In this document: positions 44,133-56,748 of the stretch, in pieces
How the letters are laid out: the number at the start of each line of letters is the position of its first letter
Numbering within the stretch: position 1 is the stretch's first letter
From: Rhineura floridana
Taxonomy: Eukaryota > Chordata > Lepidosauria > Squamata > Rhineuridae
Length of the DNA: 64,000 nucleotides
NCBI RefSeq assembly: GCF_030035675.1
Contig: NC_084489.1
Span: 35,610,001 to 35,674,000, forward strand
Reading direction: 5' to 3'
Position numbers and translations under genes: made by a program
Notes under the pieces: model-generated
Database searches by the model: none
What the model saw: only the letters and a program-made list of their open reading frames with translations
Told to the model about the DNA's origin: nothing

Positions 44133-45574
44133 GTAAGTCTGTTCTCTATTTTTGGATCTTTAAAACATCCTATCTAAGATAGTTGACATATTTCATGATG
44201 ATAAAGAATATGGATAAACAATCAGAGAAAATATTAACAAATTACTTTTGTTAGTTTATTCAATGTATTATCATGCCCTACCTTATGATGCTTTTTCTAA
44301 CTGTACAACAGGTTTCATATTTCCTCCTGTTTTATAGAAAATCGTGTAAAATAGCCATCTAAAGTGCCCCATGGACAGGAGTTGAAGATTCCTGATGTAG
44401 GTTTAACAGGATGCCAGCTAAGTAGGATAATATATATTTTTGTTACTTATTAGGTCTGTTGGTCGCTTGCTACCCGAAGGTCTCCAAGTGACTTATAACA
44501 CTGTTAAAAAAAATGTCATTCCATAAAAACCAAAGCAATAAAACAATACTAACAGCCACCCCCATATAGCCACAGAAAGATTTGGCACTACACTAATAAC
44601 AAACAGGATCTTGGCACTGGCTGAATTTGGCAAGGAAACAGGAGATCGCTGTGACCTGTTGCCATTGCAACAGGTTTTGCTTACAGCTCTGAATTAAATG
44701 CTAAGATTCAGGGTTCTCTGGGAGACATATTAAAAACACAATTATATAAAATAATAATTAAGAATCAACAAATCTTCCTAGCATAGAGGCAGCATTAAAA
44801 TGGTTTACAGCATGGATTTAAAACACAGTCTGGTGCCAAACAGATCATACAGAAGACTCCAGCCAAAAATCTCTGTGGAGGCTATTCCATAACTGAGATG
44901 GCACTGCATCCTTCTCTACATTTTATTAGAATTTACAGGAGTTTGCTAGACATGATGCTAAATGGATTATTAGAAGCCATTTCAGAATTTTTTTAAATAA
45001 ATGATAAATAAGGAAGCTCTTTTGTGTCCCTTAATTTCCATGAGCTCATTTGTTATGTTACTTTTTAAATTATGTTTGACTGACTGTGATGTAGGATTAA
45101 CAAGAGATAACATAGACTTAGGTACCATTGATGCACAGACAATGAACTCTGAAAGAAAACAATTCATTAACCTTGCAAAAAGCATAAAGTGATACAGGTC
45201 AGAACTAGGTTTTCTTTGCAGAATAACGTTGAGGAAGCTTGCAACAAATGATTCTGCTTTGTTTGACTGTCCCCAGCTCACTCGCTCTGCTTGGATGTTT
45301 CAGGAGCATAGTGTTAAACTCAAATATAAACCATTCATATTGTGTTCTTCATACATGGGTGAAAGGGCTAGAAATGGCCTCCACACTGTGGTGACTAGTG
45401 CTCATTGAGACTGGTTGGGTGGGAGGCCAACAGTAGGTGGAGTCAGAGCCAATGACAGGCAGAGCCACAGCCAATGACAGGTGGAGTCAACATATTTGTA
45501 CTCCCTGCTGAATAAGTTCTACAAGTGCAAAATGAGAAAGGTAAGTAACCTTACTGAGTTATGAGTTTAGTTTC

Positions 45575-45969
45575 TCCCAACACAAACCCACCTGTACGCT
45601 ACGTTCAACATCAAAGGTCCTCCTCCGGGTGCCTACTCCAAGGGAAGCTCAGAGGATGGCAACAAGGGAGATGGTCTTCTCAGTGGTGGCCTCCAGATTA
45701 TGGAATGACCTGTGTGACGAGGTGCGCCTGGCACCAACACTGTTATCTTTTCGGCACCAAGACTTTTCTCTTCAGGCATTTTTAACAGCATTTGAATAGC
45801 ATGTGTTTTAACTTGCCTATCGGTTTTTATGGGTTTTAATTTGGTATGGTTTAAATTTGTATACAGTACTTGTTGTTAATGTTTTTAATTGTTGTAAACT
45901 GCCCAGAGATCTTCGGCTATGAGGCAGTATATAAATGCAATAAATAAATAAATAAAAATAAATAAATAG
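45575..45969 (+). mobile_element. L2 LINE 3' end
   Basis: Begins ACACAAACCCACCTGTACGC, contains TCAGTGGTGGCCTCCAGATT and GACGAGGTGCGCCTGGCACC, then the 3' UTR, ACTGCCCAGAGATCTTCGGC and (AAAT)n. It is the same subfamily as the host L2 at 36406-39252. Confidence 0.87.
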
Positions 45970-46635
45970 CAAGAAATTTACCTTTGGTTGTTCATGGAAA
46001 CTTTGACTTTGCTTTATACCCTATTGTAATGCTTATTTTCATTATATGCAGTTATTTCTAGCTAAATTGTTAATTTTGACTAGTGCTGTTAAAATTCAAA
46101 CTCATACACGTCTGTAAATGCTATACTGCTTCTGGCTCATTCAACACTGTTTCTTTTTCTTCATTTCTTTTTCAAAACATTTGCAGTGTTAAAAATAACT
46201 TGTTACAAGTGAGGTGGTCATGTTCTCTGGTTATGTGTATGGTCATGTGGAAAAAATATTCTTTTACATTAGCAATGCTTATATCTATGACTTAACTAGC
46301 ATTATTTTTCTTGAAAATAAACCTATAACAAATACACTTTACTTAATTTTAGCATTAAACTGTCATTAGTAATTTTTACTTGGAGAAGAGGGGAACTGTT
46401 ATGGGATTTTGTATTAAAAAGTCAGTGAATGTGCTTAAGTTATACAGTAAGAAAAATAAGGATATACTGATTATTGTGACAGAAAAGTAACACCATGCAC
46501 TTTGGAGATAAATCTATGCGCTTTATCCAAACAGTTTCTATATTGTGCTTAAAGTTACTTTAAATTCAAACAATTTCTGCTTAAATCTATTTAATTATAT
46601 TGGAATTCCTTTCATCCTCCAAAGCTGGTAAACAT

Positions 46636-46849
46636 AGGAAATGTCAATGCCAACTTATGGCAACCCTGTGAATAGGGTTTTCATGGTAAGCGGTATTCAG
46701 AGGGGGTTTACCATTGCCTTCCTCTGAGGCTGAGAGGCAGTGACTGGCCTAAGGTCACCCAGTGAACTTCATGGCAGTGTGGGGATTCGAACCCTGGTCT
46801 CCCAGGTCGTAGTCCAACACCTTAACCACTACACCACACTGGCTAAGCC
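46636..46849 (-). mobile_element. Sauria-type SINE
   Basis: On the minus strand: GTGTGGTGTAGTGGTTAAGG head, B-box GGTTCGAATCC near 46788, GGGTGACCTTAGGCCAGTCA, and the BovB-like tail at 46636-46665. It is nearly the same subtype as 13499-13722. Confidence 0.92.
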
Positions 46850-47044
46850 CAAGTATAATAATCTATATTTTTTCTATATCAACAAGTAGAACAGAAAAAA
46901 GGAAAGACAGATGTGATGCAACAAAGTGGGATGGACTTAAAATGGATAAAATAGGGGCTTGAACCTCAGTATAAAGTGCTTTCTTTTGCCTTTGCCCAGT
47001 AGACAGCAAATGTAAAACGTTGGGTTAATTGTTTAAAGTTTAAC

Positions 47045-47142
47045 ATAATACAGGTTGAGACTGCAATCCTAACACCACTTTCCTGGGAATTAAGCTCCAT
47101 GAATTCAATAGGAGTAGACATGGTTAGGATTGTACTGTAAAA
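47045..47142. mobile_element. Palindromic MITE (TGCAATCCTAA ends)
   Basis: Left end GACTGCAATCCTAACAC, right end ATGGTTAGGATTGTACTG, centre GAATTCAATAGGAG. This short fold-back family also appears inside the hAT-like elements at 51.3 and 60.3 kb. Confidence 0.65.
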
Positions 47143-47144
47143 AA

Positions 47145-49530
47145 GTCCCCCCCCCAATTGATTCAAATAAATTGTAACATAGCAACATATACTAATACCC
47201 AGAAAAGAAGACAAAGTAATCAAAATCAAAATAAAATGAAGGAATTAAATCCAAAATGGCCTATGAAAGAATTTACAAAATTGCTCCCAATGATGCTGTA
47301 TAATTCAGAGGAAGAGGGCTATTTTATTCTAAGTCTTGGCTTGGGTTGGTAGAAATGTTTACAGCCAACTGTTTTTGTGGGATTGAGGCAACAGTAGGTT
47401 CCACCCAAGCTGCTAAAAGCTTCCAGCTGGTCTTCAGCTTTCCCTGTATATAGCATAGGGTTATAGAAATGGCTCACAATGCTCCAGAAGTGGCATTTTT
47501 TGCTCTCATTAAAAAAAATTCTTGCTCACTTGGGAAAAACCCCACTCTCTTCACACCTGACAATCTTCAGAGATACACAAAGAAAATTCAGCCTTCTCAG
47601 CTCCTTCTTGTGGCTGGAACCTTATGGAAATTAACCTGTGAGCGTAACAATAAGGGTCCTGGGGCACTTTCAACAGCTAGCAAACACATTGTGAAATAAG
47701 CTTTTGTGGTTGGTGTGTAGATGTGTATATAGATTCTATTCACACATGTATGGGTAAAGAGAGTACTTTTTACGTAATGGGACAAAGGAATCAAGAAACC
47801 AAAGGGTAAGGTATGCCACATTCCTGTGCACAGCAGAAGTAATATCATGCTAGCTATGAAGCATATCTCAAGGAAAGCTGACCAAATGTTCTCATATTGT
47901 TCTTTGTGCATGTTAATACATTGCCACTCACATATGGACAAGAGAATACAAATTCTTAATCCATTGTTTGCAAGGTGACGTCTCCTCCCAGCATTGAAGC
48001 ACCATGTGTTTGGCAGATCCTAGTGCACGCAGGACCTGTATTTCAGGAGGCAGAGCAGATTAACTTGGGTTTGTTTCCTGCAGACTCATAGTTGAACAAT
48101 GACTCAGGTATTCATTGCTCAGCCCCAGTAGTCTGTCCAAAACACCGCACACATTTCTGTATTGTTGGAGAGATGTATAAATAACTTGGGATTGCTTTTA
48201 AATAAAAATAGGTGAATTTTCAAATTGGGACTCAGACATAATAGCCAATATGTTCATTTTAACGGACCATGTTGTAATACTGGGAATTAAGTTGAACACC
48301 CACGCAACTGTTGCTTGATAGACAGATGGTTAAAATCTTTTACACCAAGTGGTGACAGCTTCCCTACTGAGAGAAGATGGGAAATTTTGTCATTTTGACT
48401 AAAATTTAATGTAAACCACCAAGTGCCGAGGAAATTATTTTCATGGAGAAAAAAACAGAGCTTCAGTGGCTGTCAGTTACAGACTTGCCTGGAAAAATGG
48501 TAATTGCTTTTGATTGGCTGAGCAATGTAGCTTTTATTCAATAGGGTTTCATGTAATTTGTTCTTTTGCTGATTCTTCTAGGCTGCATGATTTTAACAAA
48601 TAATATTTAGAGTTTATTCTTCTTCAGCAAGCAGGCACAGTCAAACTGGTAAAGACATGGGGTTGTACCTAGTGTAGTATTCAGGCAAGTATGTATATAC
48701 AAAGGAAACTCTCCAACCCAACTTTTCCCCAGCAGCTCTCTGTACACTCTGCATATAGCCTCTCCTGAGGGCTAGGAAACCCTCAATAAAGGCTTGGGAT
48801 ATAGGGCAAGGACCTACAGTGAGAGGGAAGAGTAAGGAAAAATCTGATGGAGGTAGCTTGTTCAAACAGGCATTTCCCTTTAGATTGTTCCTCTTTTGCA
48901 TCACATTGATTTTCTTTTCTATTATCCATTTGTTCAAGTTGCACTTGTTTTTTATTATTGTCACCTTGCTATTTGATTAGATAGTATGAACACCTCCTAT
49001 CAGGCAGTATTGTCTAGGCTGAGTGAAATACAGGAACACCTAAAAATAGTCACCATGTTCTTTATAGTAATTATCAAAGGTGTTTTGCTATTTTATGGAC
49101 CTCATTTTTGCGGTTTACAATAAGACACATCTTGTGAACTTATATAAAGTATCTTCTCTGATATCTTTTAAAAAAATCTTTGGCAGCATACTGGAAGCTG
49201 TAATGCTTTTTTATGATAGGATCCCAAATCTGGTCTTAGCAGTACATCTTGATATTGCAGATGAAGTGGTCTAGTAGCTGAAATAATGCATCATTATGAA
49301 ATAATAACTTGCATCTGTCACACTATCTTAGAGCTAGTGGAGTGAGAAACTGGAGACTACCAGAAAGGGATTTAAACTGAGAGAGCCATGATTAACCATA
49401 TTAACCCAGTGGGGTTGCTGTGGGAGCCTGCAGCAGTTGAAATGTTTGTAAAACTTCATTTATAAGAAAATTTCTAGTCCAGCCTTCATGATCTCAAGGT
49501 GAATGACAATATAATAAAACAGTACTATAA
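47145..49530. other. Repeat-poor intron sequence
   Basis: No element recognised over about 2.4 kb. 48050-48610 is of even complexity without repeat signatures (for example CAATATGTTCATTTTAACGG, GATTGGCTGAGCAATGTAGC), the look of possible conserved non-coding DNA. Confidence 0.45.
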
Positions 49531-50005
49531 TTTATTTATTTATTTATTACGTTTGTATACCGCCCGATAGCCAAAGCTCTCTGGGCAGTTTACAACAATT
49601 AAAAACATTAAAAACAAATATACAAATATACAAATTTAAAAACACTTGAAATTTTCCTTAAAAACACATGCTAAAATGCCTGGGAGAAGAGGAAAGTCTT
49701 GACCTGGCGCCAAAAGGATAACAGTGGTTGGCGCCAGGCGCACCTCGTCATTAAAATCATTCCATAATTTGCAGGCCACCACTGAGAAAGCCCTCTCCCT
49801 TGTTGCCATCCTCCCAGCTTCCCTCAGAGTAGGCACCCAGAGGAGGGCCTTTGATGTTGAGCATATTGTACGGGTGGGTTCGTGTCAGGAGAGGCATTCC
49901 ATCAGGTATTGTGGTCCCAAGCCGTGTAAGGCTTTATAGGTTAAAACCAGCACTTTGAATCGAGCTCGGAAACATACCGGCAGCCAATGCAAGCAGGCCA
50001 TAATG
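49531..50005 (-). mobile_element. L2 LINE 3' end
   Basis: (AAAT)n at 49532-49546 on +, then TACCGCCCGATAGCCAAAGC, the 3' UTR, and the ORF2 C-terminus on the minus strand (ATRERAFSVVACKLWNDF near 49800). The same subfamily as 45575-45969, in the opposite orientation. Confidence 0.87.
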
Positions 50006-50420
50006 CATGCGGGCTATAATGAAATACAGCACAACATAATGAAATACAGCACAACATAAAAACAGGTAAAACACTGCCAATCCTTAAAAACACCAAGGTA
50101 GGCACAACCGGGCTCCTTACTTGCAGGAGTGACAAAATTCCCAATAACTCCCCAAAGCCTGGATGAACAGATGAAATTTCACTTGGTGCCAAAATGACAG
50201 AATTGCTGATACTGATCATGCCTTTAGGGGGAGGGTGTTCTATAGATGGGGGGGACAACCACAAAGAAGGTCCTCTCCTGCGTCATCACGTAAATCACTT
50301 CACCCAGATACTGAACAATGAGAACGCCTTCCCTCCACATCTGTGTGTGGTCAGGCCAATATAGGAAGGGGCATTCCATGAGGTATTTGGGTCTCAAGTA
50401 GTTTAGGGCTTTTAGCAAAC
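50006..50420 (-). mobile_element. Second, older L2-type fragment
   Basis: Minus-strand broken frames with LKALNYLRPKYLMECPFL near 50415, matching the L2 C-terminal phrase GLGPxYLMExL. It starts where the element at 49531-50005 ends. AAATACAGCACAACATAATG is duplicated side by side near 50020-50057. Confidence 0.65.
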
Positions 50421-50829
50421 TTGAACCGCTTCATACTACATCTACTCCTTAACAATCACAGGGGGGTTATTCCCTCCTTAATTTTTTTAAAAAATTATGT
50501 TTAACTTAACTAATTTATCACCTAGATATTATTTGGTTTCCATTTGGCTTTCTGTTATGTGCTGAATATTTTATCAGTGCATTTTAAATTTGTTTTGCTT
50601 TCTCTTCTGTTTTCTTCTCCAGGGCTTCCTAATAGTTCAATGGGGAAGTTAAATTAAGATTGTGGGGAGCAATGTGCCTCAGTACTTTTTGGGCTAGGCT
50701 ATGTATTTGAAATATGATACTACTAACATTTATTTCTTAATGCTAAATGGTAATCATTAACAGCCCTGAATTTAAAGAGGTCAACTGGGGCGAGGTAGCA
50801 GATTGATTCTGTAAAAAAAGTGCGTGAAG

Positions 50830-52920
50830 TAGGGTTGCCAAGTCTCTGGTTCTTGCCTGGAGACTCTGGATTTTTGGGGTCCTCTCTGGGTCTCCAGGTG
50901 AGTCACCTTAATCTCCGGACTCTCAGCTTTCATTTTTTTAAAAAATTAAGTTTCTAGGTGGTCTGGTTCATGAGATATATACCAAAATGTCAGCTGCCCC
51001 CCCCAATTTCAATTAAATGAGCTTGTATCTGGCTGCTCTAATCCCGCCCTTTCAGGTTTGTAGCCAATAAGTGAAGTCAGGGTTGTGATTGACAAGGCAG
51101 TAACTAGAGCCCTTTGCAAGTCAGAAAACTTGTTTTTTCCTGCTTTTCTGAAAATCTTATATAAGTATATAGCTGTCAGTCTTTTTCTCTCTTGTGTGCA
51201 GGAGTCAAACAAGTTTAAATTTTCCTGGGCTGTTGAAGATGGCAGTGTTCTGAAAACCTTCCCAATATGAAGCTTTAATCCAATACTTGCTTTTCTGGGC
51301 GTAAAGCTGTAATGCTGATCCCACATCCCCAGAATAAGACCCATTGAATTCAATAGGACTTATTTTTGAGGAGACATGATTAGGATTGTGCTGTAAATTT
51401 ATGGGACTTTTGAGTGAACACAGCAAAGAATTGTATTTGTGTTGTAAATCTCTCCCCCTCCAATCCTATTTTTAAAGCAATTAGGCAGGGCTTACATAGG
51501 TATCACTGCTTTTATTATGTAGGAAACTAATACTGATTTTTTTTAAAGTTCTGCAATGACTAACTAGTTTTGACAATAAACTATTATATGGGGTGTATGT
51601 ATTTTTACATCTCCAGTGTGTGTGTATATGGAGTCTCTCCAACAACTCTGTGAGGTAGGGTTTCAGAATGGAAACCAAGGCAGCTCACAATAAGAAATAA
51701 ATCCCTTTAAAATCCCTTTTTATCTTTTTAATCTTGTAATACTAATCCTTTTTATCATCTTATATTTTGTTTAATTGTATTTTGTTTTCATTGTGTCTTA
51801 TATGTTTTGTGATTTTATTATTATGATGTATGTATTTTATCCTATTCTGTTTACCGCCCTGAGAGCTACTTGCTATCGGCGGTATATAAATGTAACAAAA
51901 TAAATAAATAAATAAATAAATAAATAAAATCCAACAACCATAAAAACACCTATAAACAGTTGCAAAACAGCTTAAAGTGGCATGATTCTAAATTTTGGGT
52001 TGGGTGAATGAAGTTCCATATCACTTGAGGTTTCAGTTCTGTGCAAGCTTCCCTGTTTGAGTAAGCCCCACTGAATACATTGGGACTTGCTTCTGAGTAA
52101 ACAAACATAGGATTGCACTATAAATCTTTACAAGTTGTGTAAATAATAAACATATTTGATAGTCATGCTTATATAAATATTTCTTCATACTATGTTCTGA
52201 TAAGTATCTGATTTCACACTATTGTTGTACAGTATTACTTCCTGTACATTTTAAGTGTGCCCTTTTTCCATGGGGTGTTCATGGTTCCCCTCTGTTGTTG
52301 TCATCTTGAGGGGCACATTATGCTGGGAGATGGTGAGTAGCCCATGGTCACCCAGTAAACCTGCCAACTCTGCTTGGATATGGATATCTTTGAAGAGGAT
52401 CCCTAGTCAAGCTTTATCAACAACACAGTCCAAAGCATATCTACTGAGAAGTATTGAGTTCTATGGGACTTGGTCCCTTAGTAAGTGTGTTTAGAATTGC
52501 ACCCTTTGGGAGCATCCATCTTTACTCCCAAGTGCTCCCATCTAACATCTCCATAACACTAGGCTCCTTTCTTCCTACAATAGCTTTATTTGATTGGGTC
52601 TGTAACCATAATAAACAAATACATACACATACATACATAGCTTTCTGGTGACTGCCCTGTAAACCCTTTTTGCCAGAAGCAAGTTGGCTAGATTAAATGT
52701 TCCCTACCCAGGCTCCATCTTTTAGCTAAGATTTCTATCTTAATTTCCTGTCAGATAAATGTTTTTGTTTGAATTTATGCGCCAAGCAACTGTGGTTGAT
52801 GCTTAAAGTATCCTGCTTAATGACATCACTTGGGCCCACCCCATGACATCACTCAGGCATGCCCCTATGACATCACTAGGACCCGCCCCCCAAATCTCCA
52901 GGTTTTGACCTGGCAACCCA
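50830..52920 (+). mobile_element. hAT-like non-autonomous element, copy A (about 2.1 kb)
   Basis: Left end TAGGGTTGCCAAGTC, right end GACCTGGCAACCCA are inverted repeats of the TAGGGTTGCC hAT group. The sequence matches copy B (59389-60856, other strand) along almost its full length, with an extra ~420 bp at 52360-52800 that B lacks and an L2 tail inserted at 51716-51925. The inside includes a fold-back repeat (ATTGAATTCAATAGGACTTA). No transposase frame. A clear TSD was not found for this copy. Confidence 0.82.
51716..51925 (+). mobile_element. L2 3' tail inserted in hAT-like copy A
   Basis: 3' UTR, TTTACCGCCCTGAGAGCTAC, GGCGGTATATAAATG and (AAAT)n, flanked by AAAATCC at 51709-51715 and 51926-51932. 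Copy B of the host element is uninterrupted at this point, which proves the insertion. Confidence 0.9.
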
Positions 52921-55370
52921 AGGAATGCATATTTGTTTTATGAACATCATGCCCAGGTATGTGTGCTAGGTAGCACATCTCAGGTGAAAATTTGCCATAA
53001 GGGAGAAAAAGCTTATTTATGAAAGATGGGAGCTTCTTAAAGTATACCTTGACAATTCTTCCAAATACACAAGTTTTTCCTTTGGCATTATGCAAAGAGG
53101 AAACACAAAATATGACAGGCTGCTCAGGCTGCATGTGCCTTGATGAATTTTCTTGTTAATAACAACAAAACTATTGTTGCATGCAACAGATGGCCAAGGA
53201 TCTTTAATTAGACATGTAGCTTGAATTATATTAAACAATAGGAAAAAACAGGTAATCTTTTCTGTTTTCAGACAGCTTCTATAAATTTTTACTGCATATT
53301 GATAAACTGATCTTTCTAAGTAATAAATACTCTAGATTTTTTTTAAAAAAATAACCGAATTTTGGTTCTCTGTGAATGGACAGTAATGGTTAAAATAATT
53401 ATAATTTTGTCTTTTCCAATGAGATCTGTTGTCGTCTTGCTCTGATAGTGTTTAGTGCTGTGTGGGGCTGACTTAGTTTATGTAATGCACGTTGTGAAAG
53501 GTAAATAAACTTTTAAAAATATTTTTTAAAATTATAAAATATTATAATTTTTGAGTGATATGCAAACACGTAAAGGAGCAATTGCTTCAAGTACAAGTGG
53601 ACAATTGCTTCTAAAGACTGTGTTGTATCAAAGGCTGGCTTTTCCACTTGCCCACCCACTCCTTTCCTCTGTGCTCACCAAATTTGCAACAACAAAACTG
53701 ACAGGAAGTGCACAGGGTGTAGCTTGATAACAAAAAGTCAGACAATTACGAAGTATTTTATTCAGTGAACATGTGGTGAAGAACAATGAAAATAATCTTG
53801 CAGAATATGTTTTAATTTTAGTCATTTGATCATTTGAAAAGCTTCATCAAGGCAGTCAGCCCAGCTGGCTAAAAAAGAGGCAAGACTACAGAGAAAGACA
53901 GATGCTGCTTCTGAGCTGAGCTTTCCAAAATAAATAACACAATACAAAAAATCCACAAAAAATTACTCTGACACAGTTCCAAACTTTACACAACAGCGAC
54001 TTAACAAGAGACCATTTATTGTGCCATTCTCTTTTCTCTCTTTGGTTTTGAGATCTAGGATGCAAGTTGATGTTAATTTGTTTTGCATTTTAAAAAACAG
54101 TACAAAGGGTGGTGGCAAATTAATTCATACGATTTAGCACCCTTTGTAAGTTTGTGTGTCATGGAACAATTTTTAAGTAAAAGCACTGAAGCAGAGCTCA
54201 GCCGGCAAAATGTAACAGCAGCAGACTGATGCTTATTTATACTTTATTAGTATCTGTTTCATCCGTTAACTTCCCCAAAAATCAAACTTTATCTGTAAAC
54301 CTCATAGTTTATTCTCTTTCAGATTAAATGCTTTTGTTATTTTATTTGGAAATATGTGGCATCTCTGGGACTCCTCACAGCACTGACATCTTTAATTTTT
54401 TATCGATCTTACAACAAGTGAAAGCTCCTTTTCCTACCCTTAATTGATATGAAGCTCCTTGCGCAATCAATGTTCATGAGAAGCTGGTGAGAAGTTTGTC
54501 ACTTAGAACACCTGTCAGACTCCTGCACATTGATCAAGAGCTGTGGCTGAAATCAGAAGCTAATGAGAGCTTTTCTTTCCCTTTCTTCTTTCCTCAAGAA
54601 GAAGCCAGATCTGATATTTAGAAATGTACAGTCTCTGTCTCTAGTAAATGTTCCTTGTTTCATTTTGCATGAACTGCTGACAAGGAATTTTCAGTTCACC
54701 ACTTTTGCATGTTGACTTATATCCAATTCTGTCCTAAAACATGACTATTTGGGCATTCATGAAATGCAGTATTTGGAACACAGATACGAAAATTAGGGTA
54801 TGAATGGCTAAACACCATATTAAATGTAACTTCTGAATCTTCTCATTTTAAAAATGTATGACGCCTAGGGGGAGACAGAATTTCATGTGTCACTTTGTGT
54901 ACAAAAATTGGTATATATTGATATTAACATTATAGTTTTGGATTATTGTTGTTGTTGTTGTTAACATATGTTTGTCTATCTTACATAGAAAGTCCCTGCT
55001 TTGGCTACGACACATTGGGCTACCAATAAATGTGCTTGGGAGGAACTGTTTGGGGAGGCAGGAACATGCATGATGCTGCCCCAATTTCCGTGACCATGGA
55101 TAGGGGAAACACGGCCATGGGAAGGTGAAAAGCCATAATGGAAGGTGAATGTGAGGCCATTTATGCCTTGTTTTTCACTTCTACCTCTCCCATGGCCAAG
55201 TCCCTGGTTGCTCTTATGCTGTGTCTACCAGCTTGTGGGTGCTATTGTTTAAAGACAGATGAGTACACAAGATCTTACTCATTCATGATTTGATTGTGTA
55301 TGAGGGTGTTTATCTGGCTTTTTTATTGTATGTTGCTTGATTGTAAAAAACCTGAGTAGTTTTCAAAAGA
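52921..55370. other. Repeat-poor intron sequence, possible conserved non-coding DNA
   Basis: About 2.4 kb with no recognised element. The part 53560-54660 has even base use, no tails or inverted ends, and no coding frame. A (TTG)n-like run lies at 54946-54961. Confidence 0.5.
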
Positions 55371-55374
55371 TCAC

Positions 55375-55655
55375 CCCCACAGTGAGTGGCTCAGGGGTTA
55401 TGTGCTCTGCCACCTGTGCAGCGTGGGCAAGCTGCACAGTACCAAGGAGCCCAGTTGCCCCCCAGCTGGCAGTTGCGGACAAGGAAGAGGCTGGCTTGTG
55501 CAGCTGTGGCAAGCTGAGCAGGCCCTAGCCAGCTGGGGAGGACTAGCCTCAGAGGGAGGCAATGGTAAACCCCCTCTGAATACCGCTTACCATGAACACC
55601 CTATTTATAGGGTCGCCATAAGTCGGGGTTGACTTGAAGGCAGTCCATTTCCATT
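55375..55655 (+). mobile_element. BovB-tailed SINE with a different head
   Basis: The last 110 bases (GGCAATGGTAAACCCCCTCT, TATAGGGTCGCCATAAGTCG, CTTGAAGGCAGTCCATTTCC) equal the Sauria-type tail. The first 170 bases (AGTGAGTGGCTCAGGGGTTA and a GC-rich part around GCAGCGTGGGCAAGCTGC) differ from the usual tRNA head. It may be a distinct SINE family sharing the tail. Confidence 0.8.
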
Positions 55656-55735
55656 TTGCCATCAGTATACTGAAGATACTGATGATACCCAGCTCTGTTT
55701 CTCTTCAACATCTAAAGCAAGCCCTGGACTGCATT
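55656..55735 (+). mobile_element. Small L2 RT scrap
   Basis: Reads like CHQYTEDTDDTQLCFSSTS, the region around the YADDTQL box of L2. Too short to say more. Confidence 0.5.
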
Positions 55736-55808
55736 GATGGGATGGATTGTGACAACAAACTCTGAACCCATAATCAGATGCAGTATGCTTCTAAAAACCA
55801 GTTGCCAA
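55736..55808 (+). mobile_element. CR1 3' end, left part, split by LTR
   Basis: Contains ATGCAGTATGCTTCTAAAAA then CCAGTTGCC, the CR1 3' UTR seen also at 40480-40505. It stops at the LTR target site. Confidence 0.75.
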
Positions 55809-56748
55809 TGTCAAAGTCTGATTTCTAAAATGGCTCAGAGGCAAAGGATTGGGGGGAAAACATCTTGCTCAAAATGGGGCCTGTGGGGTATGGCTTCACA
55901 GTTCTCACAGCTGAAGCTAGTTAATTAGGCTGCAAGCAAGAACACCTGCTGATCAGTGGAGACTGGTACATCAAGGCCACAGGCCTGGGAAGGTTTGGGG
56001 AGTACATGACTGTTAAGCTCGAAAACTATAGAAAGCATTTCATCATCCCCCTGATTGGCTAATTAATTCCTGGCTGTTGCTGGGCATTTCCCCATAAGTA
56101 TAGGATTCAAACTTTAGCCTTTTGTCCCTGGGTTCCATCACACCTATTGGTGTTACCTGTGTGGGGTTCCATTTTCCATCTGCTATCCAGGCTATGCATC
56201 TCTGGGGAGATGTGGAGCCATGAAGTTATTCCACTGCTTACCTCTTTGTAAGTATAGAATAGGCTAGACAGTTTTGTCGTTTTGTCTGTGACTGTAACTC
56301 TCTGTATTTTACCTGGCCCTCCAGGGTGTGGGTTTAATGAATAATTTTGCTGCTATTTTTGCACACTTATATTTATTAATAAAGCTACTTCTTATTTACC
56401 ATTGTGTGTTCATTGCAGGAATAGTGTGGCCCTGAATCCAGCACCTTGGCTACTTGACCACAGACTACTGTATATTTGGATATTTTGTCTGAGTATTCAA
56501 GACAAGGCGTGCATCTTTGGCTTTTGTCTATTGGAATCCTTGGCAGGTCTAATTCTGGCACTTTGGGTTTCCCCTTGGCCCAGAGTGGGTGACCAGTTTA
56601 AGGGGTGGTGGCAGACTACTTGCCTTGCAGAGTTGGTGTTGGTTTACACAGCCCTGGTAAGGGAGGCACGGATCTGTGCCTTGCCATGATCAATTGCCCT
56701 GGGTTGGGAGTTGAGTCCTGGAACTGAACCGGGCAATGGTTCATGACA
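55809..56748 (+). mobile_element. Solo LTR inserted in a CR1
   Basis: 940 bp with ends TGTCAAAG and TTCATGACA (short inverted TGTCA/TGACA) and a nearly matching 5-bp flank GCCAA/GCCAG at 55804-55808 and 56749-56753. An AATAAA poly-A signal lies near 56379, followed by a U5-like part. The CR1 3' UTR resumes exactly after it. No internal retroviral part adjoins, so it is a solo LTR of an old endogenous retrovirus-like family, different from the one at 16514 and 61384. Confidence 0.78.
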
